From Flavobacterium marginilacus (lineage in GTDB: Bacteria; Bacteroidota; Bacteroidia; Flavobacteriales; Flavobacteriaceae), in assembly GCF_026870155.1 (NCBI RefSeq), contig NZ_CP113975.1:1178001-1242000 (forward strand): a stretch of 64,000 nucleotides of DNA, read 5' to 3'. A program made the position numbers and the translations under genes. Below the pieces are notes generated by a model, which had not been told where the DNA came from, made no database searches, and saw only the letters and a program-made list of their open reading frames with translations. Of this stretch, positions 26,358 through 33,334 are shown in pieces; position 1 is the stretch's first letter, and each line of letters opens with the position of its first letter.

Positions 26358-27386
26358 TTACCTAAAATTCCTTTTTCGAACCAACAACCAAATAACAACT
26401 GGTGCACCCAAAATCGAAGTAATGGCATTAATTGGTAACGTAATTTCCATTCCCGGCATTTGTGAAACCACATCGCAAATCAGCATAATTCCGGCTCCAA
26501 AAAGCAAAGTACTCCAAAATAAAACAGTATGGTTACTAGTCTGAAACACTAACTTGGCAATATGGGGAACAGCCAATCCAACAAACGCAATCGGTCCCGC
26601 ATAAGCCGTTATACTTCCCGCCAAAATTCCCGTTGCAATTATGATCACAAGTCGGGCTTTGTTGAAATTCAATCCCATACTTTTAGCGTAATTTTCGCCC
26701 AATAGTAATGCATTCAAGGGTTTAATACTAAGTAAACTGAGAAATAAACCAAATAATACACAAATTGTTAAAATGAGAATGGATGTCCATGATAAATTAC
26801 CGAGATTCCCCAAGGACCAAAAAGTAAATTTCTGCAATTGTTCGGCCGAACTAAAATAAGTAAGAACCCCAACAACCGAACTGGTAAAACTACCAAACAT
26901 CAGTCCCACTATCAAAATAGCCATGGTGTCCCGCAAACGTTGCGAAACCAATAAAACCAATAATAATACAGAAGTGCTTCCAAGAGTTGAAGCCAAAACG
27001 ATTCCGTATGGCGATAATATAATGCCACTCAAAAAAGAAGGCAACACACCTGCGCCTAATATCACAAAAGCAACACCTAAACTCGCACCCGAACTAAGTC
27101 CCAAAACATAAGGTCCTGCAAGCGGATTTCGAAACAAAGTCTGCATCAACAATCCACTTATAGATAATCCCATTCCGACCAAAACTGCCGTAATAGCTTT
27201 GGGCAAACGATAATTGATGATGATGTATTCCCAAGTCGATTTACTCGCTTGACCGCCTGTCAAACTAGTATAAACCTCTTTGAAAGGTATCGTAATCGAT
27301 CCCAAACTGATATTCACAAAAAACAGTATGATCAGCCCCAAAAAGAGCAATGAGAATAAGATTGTATTTCGTTTTTGATTGATCAA
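26358..27386 (-). CDS. btuC: FecCD/BtuC-type ABC transporter permease
   Basis: Membrane channel subunit of a metal-chelate/cobalamin importer. The 342 residues contain about nine to ten hydrophobic helices and the family motifs INYRLPKAITAVLVGMGLSISGLLMQTLFRNPLAGPYVLGLSSGASLG and GPIAFVGLAVPHIAKLVF. It follows the substrate-binding protein gene by 65 bp. The ATPase should follow directly but is separated by the inserted GxxExxY segment. Confidence 0.92.
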   Translation of the reverse strand: MINQKRNTILFSLLFLGLIILFFVNISLGSITIPFKEVYTSLTGGQASKSTWEYIIINYRLPKAITAVLVGMGLSISGLLMQTLFRNPLAGPYVLGLSSGASLGVAFVILGAGVLPSFLSGIILSPYGIVLASTLGSTSVLLLVLLVSQRLRDTMAILIVGLMFGSFTSSVVGVLTYFSSAEQLQKFTFWSLGNLGNLSWTSILILTICVLFGLFLSLLSIKPLNALLLGENYAKSMGLNFNKARLVIIIATGILAGSITAYAGPIAFVGLAVPHIAKLVFQTSNHTVLFWSTLLFGAGIMLICDVVSQMPGMEITLPINAITSILGAPVVIWLLVRKRNFR

Positions 27387-27417
27387 TTATAATGATTTAT
27401 AGATATTCGGTTTAGTC

Positions 27418-27447
27418 TCCCTCTCCTCTGGAGAGGGTCGGGGTGAG
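27418..27447. repeat. Dispersed CCCTCTCC/GGAGAGGG repeat
   Basis: CCCTCTCC and GGAGAGGG form an 8-bp stem, followed by tcggggtgagg. A related core lies within the element at 11.2 kb. It occupies the gap between btuF and btuC and would be transcribed in the operon message. Confidence 0.7.
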
Positions 27448-27451
27448 GTTT

Positions 27452-28594
27452 TTAATTCAGTTTTGTCGCAAAAGTAAAGACATAATCCGAAAGCAATTCA
27501 GGATGAAAAATTTTAATATAATCTTTCAAAACCAAATCAGGCCTTGCAGGCGATAATTCGTAAAAAACCGTACCGCCGGTAGCTCCCAATTTTCCTTCAA
27601 AAGTATAAATAGTTTTATTTGCGAAAGCATCAAACTGACCGTAATGCGGGTTTGCTTTTCCTAGTTCAGACAACGATTTGAACGAACCTGTAGCAATCCA
27701 AAAGTTGGCTGTTTTGGCTTTGTCTAATATGTTTTCAAACGACAATCCTAGACTTCCGGTACCTTCGAGGTTTTTCCAAAGATAATCTGCTTTAGCATCT
27801 TTCATAAATTGGGCAACCCAACTGCTTCCTCTCGCGACAAACCATTGGTCTTGGTACATCGAACCATATAAAACAGTCGAAGTTGGCTTTTTATTTGCAA
27901 CCAATGACAACGCATTATTATATTCTTTTACAATGTTTTCAAATAAAGAATCCGCCTCTTTTTCTTTTCCAAATAAAGCTCCGTAAAGTTTCAGCCATTC
28001 TGCTTTTCCAAGAGGGGATTGCTCCATCCAATCGGCTTGAATGAGTACTTTTAAACCGCTTTTTTGTAAATTTTCAATACTTGGATTGTTGTTGTCAATG
28101 CCAAAAGTGACAATAAGTTCCGGTGACAATTCAATCAGCTGTTCGATATTGAGTTTTTCGTTTTGTCCCACATTTTTAACGGAACCGGCATCAATTAAGG
28201 CTCTTGTTTTTTCGGATGATACATAGTCCGTGTGAGGAAATCCAACCAATGATTTTTCGACACCCAACATTTCTAAAAACGGAATATTTGTGGTCGAAGT
28301 CACTACAATAGATTTCAGCGGGACGGAAATTTCAGGGTATTTTTTTAGGCTGTCCGGAACAATTCCGTCTTTTTCTTTTAGAATATAAGTGAAATCTGTA
28401 ACCGCTTCCGGCCAAGGATTCGAGACAGTTACCACAGTATAGCCGTTGTGTTTGTGAATGGCTAAACTTTTGGCGTATTGAATACTGTTTGGAGTGTTGG
28501 CATCATTTTGAACTTCGCTTTTTTCATTTTTTTTGCATCCTATAAATGAAAAAAGAACACTGATTAAAAGAACTTTGTAGATTGAAAATCGCAT
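27452..28594 (-). CDS. btuF: ABC transporter substrate-binding lipoprotein, BtuF-like
   Basis: A 380-residue periplasmic binding protein with a lipoprotein signal (FSFIGC, Cys at residue 20) and a TroA/BtuF-like fold: VVTSTTNIPFLEMLGVEKSLVGFPHTDYV in lobe one, IEQLIELSPELIVTFGID, then SWVAQFMKDAKADYLW and LGLSFENILDKAKTANFWIATG in lobe two. Cobalamin as ligand is inferred from location; the sequence alone would also allow haem or a siderophore. First gene of its operon, divergent from the CWC gene across 97 bp. Confidence 0.87.
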   Translation of the reverse strand: MRFSIYKVLLISVLFSFIGCKKNEKSEVQNDANTPNSIQYAKSLAIHKHNGYTVVTVSNPWPEAVTDFTYILKEKDGIVPDSLKKYPEISVPLKSIVVTSTTNIPFLEMLGVEKSLVGFPHTDYVSSEKTRALIDAGSVKNVGQNEKLNIEQLIELSPELIVTFGIDNNNPSIENLQKSGLKVLIQADWMEQSPLGKAEWLKLYGALFGKEKEADSLFENIVKEYNNALSLVANKKPTSTVLYGSMYQDQWFVARGSSWVAQFMKDAKADYLWKNLEGTGSLGLSFENILDKAKTANFWIATGSFKSLSELGKANPHYGQFDAFANKTIYTFEGKLGATGGTVFYELSPARPDLVLKDYIKIFHPELLSDYVFTFATKLN

Positions 28595-28650
28595 AGACTA
28601 TTTTTTTCGATGAAGGCAAAGGTATAGTAAATTATAAATTTCTTGTTTAA

Positions 28651-28687
28651 TTTTTGCACTAAAAAATTAAGACAAACGCTATCTTTA
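28651..28687 (+). promoter_or_regulatory. Predicted promoter of the CWC-cobU-bluB/cobT run
   Basis: TTTTTG at 28651-28656 and TATCTTTA at 28680-28687, 23 bases apart, precede the ATG at 28692 so closely that the message would be nearly leaderless. The -7 box deviates in its last base. Confidence 0.4.
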
Positions 28688-28691
28688 CAAA

Positions 28692-29054
28692 ATGAATGTT
28701 ATAAAAGAGAAGCATTGTTCGGCCTGTCAAAAGCCCTTTAATTGTGGAGATACTCCTCAAGGTGAAACGTGTTGGTGCAATGATTTTCCGCCTATTTTCA
28801 ATCCTTTTGATATTGATGATTGTCTTTGTCCGACTTGTTTCAAAAAAGCCTGTTCTGATAAGATAGACGAGTTCGTAGCCACCATAACCCCTGAAACTGC
28901 CATTGGAAACAAAGCTTCAAAATTGCCCGAAACCGTAAATATAATTGAGGGAATTGATTATTATTTTGAAGACGGGAACTATGTTTTTAAACCTTGGTTT
29001 CATCTCAAACGAGGATATTGCTGTAAAAGTGATTGCACGCATTGCCCTTATTAA
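28692..29054 (+). CDS. Cysteine-rich CWC / DUF5522-type protein
   Basis: A 120-residue protein with two metal-binding-like parts. The N-terminal CWC region has CSACQKPFNCG, GETCWCNDFP and CLCPTCFKKAC; the C-terminal part ends in YYFEDGNYVFKPWFHLKRGYCCKSDCTHCPY, a DUF5522 hallmark. About 13 cysteines suggest zinc or Fe-S binding. Function unknown. It heads the plus-strand B12 run and is divergent from the importer operon; a role in the pathway is only suggested by position. Confidence 0.85.
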   Translation: MNVIKEKHCSACQKPFNCGDTPQGETCWCNDFPPIFNPFDIDDCLCPTCFKKACSDKIDEFVATITPETAIGNKASKLPETVNIIEGIDYYFEDGNYVFKPWFHLKRGYCCKSDCTHCPY

Positions 29055-29094
29055 TTGTAACCATTAACCACAAACGATTAACAATAAACACTAA

Positions 29095-29604
29095 ATGATT
29101 TACTTAATAACGGGCGGAGAGCGTTCAGGAAAAAGCAGTTATGCCGAGAATTTAGCTAAAGGATTGTCCGAAAAACCAATGTATGTGGCAACCGCGAGAA
29201 AATGGGACGACGATTTCCAAAAACGTATTGACCGCCATCAAAAAGATCGTGACGGGCGTTGGGTGAATATGGAAAAGGAAAAACATTTGAGCGAAATTGA
29301 TTTTTCCGGAAAAGTTGCCATTGTTGATTGTGTAACGCTTTGGCTGACTAATTTTTTTGTGGATACCAAAAATGATGTTGCCCTAAGTTTGGAACAAGCC
29401 AAAGCCGAATTGGACGCCATTGCAAAACAGGAAGGCGCAACCATCATCATAGTGACCAACGAAATAGGGATGGGAGTCCATGCCGAAACACATATTGGCA
29501 GGAAATTCACGGAACTTCAAGGTTGGATGAACCAATACATCGCCCAAAAAGCCGAAACTGTTGTGTTGATGGTTTCCGGAATTCCGGTAAAGATTAAAGG
29601 ATAG
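29095..29604 (+). CDS. cobU: Adenosylcobinamide kinase / adenosylcobinamide-phosphate guanylyltransferase
   Basis: Phosphorylates adenosylcobinamide and transfers GMP to it, activating it for lower-ligand attachment. The 169-residue protein has the P-loop TGGERSGKSSYAE (residues 6-18), the conserved YVATARKWDDDFQKRIDRHQKDR containing the guanylylated histidine region, the VDCVTLWLTN strand and the terminal EIGMGVHAETHIGRKFTELQGWMNQ. Normal length. Followed after a dispersed repeat by the bluB-cobT fusion. Confidence 0.95.
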   Translation: MIYLITGGERSGKSSYAENLAKGLSEKPMYVATARKWDDDFQKRIDRHQKDRDGRWVNMEKEKHLSEIDFSGKVAIVDCVTLWLTNFFVDTKNDVALSLEQAKAELDAIAKQEGATIIIVTNEIGMGVHAETHIGRKFTELQGWMNQYIAQKAETVVLMVSGIPVKIKG

Positions 29605-29623
29605 ATTTTATAAATTTGGGCGT

Positions 29624-29702
29624 TACCACAAGGGTCGGGCTGTTCGTTATATCTTTATTGCCGAACCCCGGCAATAAAGGATGTCACTACCATCCCTAAC
29701 GC
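29624..29702. repeat. Dispersed intergenic repeat, GGGC/TCGGGCT family, copy 2
   Basis: The stretch gggcgttaccacaaggg, tcgggctgtt, tctttattgccg, gaaccccggcaataaagga and ccatccctaacgc is an almost exact inverted copy of 41752-41840. The central TTTATTGCCG...CGGCAATAAA forms a strong hairpin. Its last bases overlap a non-preferred upstream ATG of the fusion gene. Confidence 0.85.
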
Positions 29703-29716
29703 AAATACTGCATATA

Positions 29717-31393
29717 ATGACATTAGATGAAATCATAAAATCCCGTAGAGACACACGCCATTTTACACAAGATGAAGTGCCGGAAGAAGTAATTCAAAGA
29801 GCACTTCAAGCGGGACATCATGCTCCATCAGTAGGTTTGACAGATGCTACAAGGTATTATCTGATAAAATCGGATGCAATTAAAAAGGAGGTGAAAAAAC
29901 TGTTTTTGGATTACGATCACAAGGCATCAAAATTAACCGATGATGAGTTGCAAAAAAAGCAGTATCAGGCTTTAAAACTCGAAGCTATTGAAGAAGCACC
30001 ACTCGGATTGGTAATTTGCTATGACCGTTCGGTTTTGAATCAGTTTACCATAGGAACTGTCGGAAGCAATGAAGCGATAAAGTTTAGCGCAGTCAGTGCG
30101 TCACAAAATATTTGGCTGTCATTGACAGAGCAAGGTTATTCGATGGGTTGGGTTTCGATTTTAAATTATTATCAGTTCAAACAGCTTTTGGGATTGCCTG
30201 AACATATTGAACCATTGGGCTATTTCTGTGTAGGTAAACCCGCCACCGATTATGGTAATCAACCAATGCTTCAACAATTGAATTGGAAACAAAAAGCCGA
30301 AAAGCCAATTGTTGAGGAGATTTTAGTTTCAACGTCTGAGTCATTTCGAGGAACGAAGCAATCTCACTTCAATTTAGAGCTAATTACTCCAGAAATAAGT
30401 GAAGCACTTCAGCAAAAAATTGATAATAAGACCAAACCATTAGGTTCGCTTGGCGTTTTAGAAATTCTTGCAAAACAAATAGGAACTGTTTTCCAAACAT
30501 TGGAACCCAAAATAACAAAACCTCACATAGCAGTCTTTGCCGGCGATCACGGAATTGCCAATCACGGTGTAAGCGCCTATCCGCAGGATGTTACCCGACA
30601 AATGGTGACTAATTTTCTCGAAGGCGGGGCAGGAATCAATGTGTTTTGCAGACAAAATAATATTGGCTTAACCATAGTGGATGCAGGAGTCAATTATGAT
30701 TTTCCGACAAATGCCAATTTGATTTCGGCCAAAATAGGAAAGGGAACACAATCTTTTTTACATACTTCAGCAATGAGTGAAACCGAATTGAATTTGTGTT
30801 TTGCCAAAGGAAAGGAAGTAGTGAATTCGGTTTTTGAAACGGGTTGCAACTGCATCGGTTTTGGCGAAATGGGAATCGGGAATACGTCCACGGCTTCCGT
30901 TTTGATGAGTATTCTTTTGGAATTACCGATAGAAGATTGTGTTGGTCAAGGTACAGGCGTTGTTGATGAAAAACTGATTCAAAAACAAGATATCCTGAAA
31001 AAATCCATCGAAAATTATAAAGGTTCAAATAATCTGCAAAGCAAATTAGCGTATTTTGGAGGGTTTGAAATTTTGCAAATGGCAGGCGGAATGCTTCAGG
31101 CGAAACAAAATAACATGCTCGTTTTGGTGGATGGTTTTATTTCTTCAGTAGCATTTTTAATTGCATACAAAATGAACCCATCAGTGAAAGAAAACACGAT
31201 ATTCTGTCATTCATCGGCAGAGAAAGGACATCAAAAAATATTGGATTATCTGAATGTTCAGCCCTTGTTGCAATTGGACTTGCGATTGGGAGAGGGAACG
31301 GGTTGTGCCGTGGCGTTTCCGATTATACAGTCGGCAGTTAGTTTTTTGAATGAAATGGCGAGTTTTGAATCTGCCGGTGTCAGCCGTTCGTAA
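29717..31393 (+). CDS. bluB-cobT: BluB-CobT fusion: DMB synthase plus DMB phosphoribosyltransferase
   Basis: One 558-residue frame joins two consecutive steps of lower-ligand synthesis. Residues 1-205 are BluB, a flavin-destroying nitroreductase homologue making 5,6-dimethylbenzimidazole (LDEIIKSRRDTRHFTQDEVPEE, HAPSVGLTDATRYYLI, WLSLTEQGYSMGWVSIL). Residues about 225-558 are CobT, which activates DMB to alpha-ribazole phosphate (DNKTKPLGSLGVLE, VFAGDHGIANHGVSAYPQDVTRQMV, GCNCIGFGEMGIGNTSTAS, LRLGEGTGCAVAFP). I start at the ATG at 29717, because an ATG 36 bases earlier lies in a dispersed repeat. The short linker (SESFRGTKQSHF) is encoded by another dispersed repeat. Confidence 0.93.
   Translation: MTLDEIIKSRRDTRHFTQDEVPEEVIQRALQAGHHAPSVGLTDATRYYLIKSDAIKKEVKKLFLDYDHKASKLTDDELQKKQYQALKLEAIEEAPLGLVICYDRSVLNQFTIGTVGSNEAIKFSAVSASQNIWLSLTEQGYSMGWVSILNYYQFKQLLGLPEHIEPLGYFCVGKPATDYGNQPMLQQLNWKQKAEKPIVEEILVSTSESFRGTKQSHFNLELITPEISEALQQKIDNKTKPLGSLGVLEILAKQIGTVFQTLEPKITKPHIAVFAGDHGIANHGVSAYPQDVTRQMVTNFLEGGAGINVFCRQNNIGLTIVDAGVNYDFPTNANLISAKIGKGTQSFLHTSAMSETELNLCFAKGKEVVNSVFETGCNCIGFGEMGIGNTSTASVLMSILLELPIEDCVGQGTGVVDEKLIQKQDILKKSIENYKGSNNLQSKLAYFGGFEILQMAGGMLQAKQNNMLVLVDGFISSVAFLIAYKMNPSVKENTIFCHSSAEKGHQKILDYLNVQPLLQLDLRLGEGTGCAVAFPIIQSAVSFLNEMASFESAGVSRS
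30338..30367 (+). repeat. Dispersed repeat encoding the BluB-CobT linker
   Basis: The bases tcatttcgaggaacgaag followed by caatctcac match a repeat seen between genes in many Bacteroidota genomes (recalled, not searched). It is in frame and lies exactly between the two enzyme domains. Confidence 0.65.
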
Positions 31394-31394
31394 A

Positions 31395-31535
31395 TTTGCG
31401 TAGAGACGTTGCAGTGCAACGTCTCCGCCAACATTTTTACACAACGTTTTGCCTAATATTATTATACCGAAATCTGATATACATTGCGTGGAGACGTTGC
31501 ATTGCGTGGAGACGTTGCATTGCAACGTCTCTACC
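31395..31535. repeat. Palindromic GAGACGTTGCA repeats, three half-elements
   Basis: GTAGAGACGTTGCA is followed by TGCAACGTCTC (31398-31425), and the unit recurs as two direct copies plus an inverted partner at 31489-31533. This REP-like repeat fills the gap between the fusion gene and cobS. An upstream ATG for cobS at 31449 would translate it, which is a reason to reject that start. Confidence 0.85.
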
Positions 31536-31553
31536 AACAAAAAAATAAAAAAA

Positions 31554-32351
31554 ATGAAAAAACAATTACATATATTTTTCACGGCATTAATGTTTTACAC
31601 CCGAATTCCGTGTCCCAAAAACATAGACCACGATCCTGAATATTTAAATAAAGCCTCTCGTTATTTTCCGTTGATTGGTTGGATTGTGAGCGGAATTTCT
31701 TTTACGGTTTATTATTTATCAGCGATTTTATTTCCCAATGAAATTGCTGTAATTCTTGCAATCATTGGCGGAATTTTGACAACCGGAGCTTTTCATGAAG
31801 ATGGTTTTGCCGATGTTTGTGACGGTTTTGGCGGCGGTTGGACAAAAGAGAAAATCCTTTTGATAATGAAAGATAGCGCTATTGGGGCTTATGGGGCTAT
31901 CGGTTTGGTTTTGTTGTTTTTATTGAAGTTTGAGGCAATTTCGAATGCAATTTCTAAATCAGAAATCGTTAATCTTCAATCTTCAATCTTCAATCTACTC
32001 CTTTTTGTTTCCGCCCATTCAGTTAGTCGTTTGTCTGCAATTTCAATAGTTTTTACTCATCAATATTCTAGAGAAGACGCTTCGAGCAAGAGCAAACCCA
32101 TTGCCCAAAATTTCACTTGGAAAGAAGTGGCAGGTGCTTTGTTTTTTGGATTACTGCCACTTGTGGTTTTGTCGTTTTTTCAATGGCAAATATTGTTGGT
32201 TTTACTACCTGTTTTTATCGCTCGCTTTTTTCTTGCCCGCTATTTTCAAAAATGGATTGACGGTTATACCGGAGATTGTTTAGGAGCGACCCAACAAGTG
32301 TGTGAAGTGATTTTTTACCTGTCAATTATTGGAATATGGAAGTTTATTTAG
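31554..32351 (+). CDS. cobS: Adenosylcobinamide-GDP ribazoletransferase
   Basis: Integral membrane enzyme that joins AdoCbi-GDP to alpha-ribazole (phosphate), completing cobalamin. The 265-residue protein opens LHIFFTALMFYTRIPCP and has the active-site motif TGAFHEDGFADVCDGFGGG with the metal-binding aspartates, then KDSAIGAYGAIGLVLLFLLKF and a C-terminal DGYTGDCLGATQQ. Start chosen at the ATG at 31554, after the REP repeats. An unusual in-frame stretch (SEIVNLQSSIFN) is encoded by tandem atcttca words resembling local intergenic repeats. It overlaps cobC by 16 bases. Confidence 0.95.
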   Translation: MKKQLHIFFTALMFYTRIPCPKNIDHDPEYLNKASRYFPLIGWIVSGISFTVYYLSAILFPNEIAVILAIIGGILTTGAFHEDGFADVCDGFGGGWTKEKILLIMKDSAIGAYGAIGLVLLFLLKFEAISNAISKSEIVNLQSSIFNLLLFVSAHSVSRLSAISIVFTHQYSREDASSKSKPIAQNFTWKEVAGALFFGLLPLVVLSFFQWQILLVLLPVFIARFFLARYFQKWIDGYTGDCLGATQQVCEVIFYLSIIGIWKFI

Positions 32352-32872
32352 TCCGTCACACCGAAACGGTTTGTGAGAAAAGAATTTGCTACGGTCAGAG
32401 TGATGTTGGGATTCGGGAGCCTTATGAAGCTATTTTTGAATCAATTTTGGAGCAATTGCCACAGGAAGCAGTTTTGTATTCCAGTCCGTTGCAACGCTGT
32501 GCTATTTTGGCGAAATATATTCAGCAAAATACTCAAATTGATTCCATTATTGAAGACTCAAGATTGATGGAAATGCATTTTGGCGATTGGGAATTAATGA
32601 GTTGGGATGCTATTCCCCGTGAAGTTTTGGATCCTTGGATGGAAGATTTTGTCACCGTAAATGTGCCTAACGGAGAATCGTTTGTGGAATTGGATTCAAG
32701 GGTTCGTGAATTTTTGGACAATGGCATTTCGAAAATGCACTCTAAACCAATTATCATCGTGGCGCATTCGGGAGTTATTCGAAGCATTTTGTGCAAAATA
32801 AACAATCTTCCCCTGCAGGAAGCTTTCAAAACACCATTGGATTATGGTGCTGTAATCAAAGTTGAAATGTAA
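32336..32872 (+). CDS. cobC: Alpha-ribazole phosphatase, histidine phosphatase family
   Basis: Removes the 5'-phosphate from alpha-ribazole phosphate or cobalamin phosphate. The 178-residue protein has the catalytic VRHTET motif at residues 5-10, LYSSPLQRCAILA, the acid MEMHFGDWE and the second histidine in IIVAHSGVIRSIL. Overlap with cobS indicates translational coupling. The histidine phosphatase family is broad, but the B12 context makes CobC the best call. Confidence 0.92.
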   Translation: MEVYLVRHTETVCEKRICYGQSDVGIREPYEAIFESILEQLPQEAVLYSSPLQRCAILAKYIQQNTQIDSIIEDSRLMEMHFGDWELMSWDAIPREVLDPWMEDFVTVNVPNGESFVELDSRVREFLDNGISKMHSKPIIIVAHSGVIRSILCKINNLPLQEAFKTPLDYGAVIKVEM

Positions 32873-32965
32873 AACTTGTGTTTTTAATTATTTGTTAAAC
32901 AATTTGTTATGTTTTTATTGGAATTAAAATGTCTCATTAATTTTAGTTTTCGATATTTTTAACTT

Positions 32966-32973
32966 TATATTTG
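32966..32973 (+). promoter_or_regulatory. Predicted -7 box of the riboswitch-controlled btuB operon
   Basis: TATATTTG matches the -7 consensus and lies just before the first riboswitch bases. The upstream -33 partner (gttttcg around 32946-32952) is weak. Confidence 0.5.
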
Positions 32974-32979
32974 CACTCG

Positions 32980-33290
32980 AATTAAGGTTGTGTTTTTACT
33001 TTTTGTGAAAGCACATTAAAAGGGAAGCAAGTGATTGAAGATTGCTGATTAACGATTTTTGATTTCAGAATTTAATATCTGAAATCAAGTATCAAACATC
33101 AAAATTCAAAAATCTTGCGCTGTTCCCGCAACTGTAAGCTATCAAGCTTGTTGTTATCTACAAAGCCACTGTTTTAAATTGTAGATTTTAGAATTCAGAT
33201 TTTAGATTCAATCTAAAATCTAAACTCAAAAATCTGAAATCTAAGATGGGAAGGCAAACAACAAGACGCAAGCCAGGAGACCTGCCTTTT
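32980..33290 (+). promoter_or_regulatory. Cobalamin riboswitch with two enlarged loops
   Basis: Conserved elements appear in order: gggaagcaagtg (33022-33033), cttgcgctgttcccgcaactgtaa (from about 33114), gccactg (33164-33171), gggaaggc (about 33247) and a perfect B12 box, AGCCAGGAGACCTGCC at 33271-33286. B12 binding to such leaders lowers expression of the gene behind, here the TonB receptor. Between the first two elements about 80 bases are inserted, and another 70 or so lie between gccactg and gggaaggc. Both inserts resemble local intergenic 'aatctaaaatct' repeats and can form their own hairpins. Confidence 0.93.
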
Positions 33291-33334
33291 TTCTTAACAA
33301 ATATCGAACTTTCGGGAAAAAAGGTTCAGAGATT

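Noticed and set aside
28595..28691. Second cobalamin riboswitch ahead of btuF
   Set aside because: The 97-bp intergenic region lacks the B12 box and the gccactg element.
29681..29716. Start of the BluB-CobT fusion at 29681
   Set aside because: That ATG lies in the tail of a dispersed repeat; the ATG at 29717 begins directly with the BluB sequence.
31449..31553. Longer CobS starting at 31449
   Set aside because: The 35 extra residues translate a palindromic REP repeat, and family N-termini begin at MKKQLHIFF.
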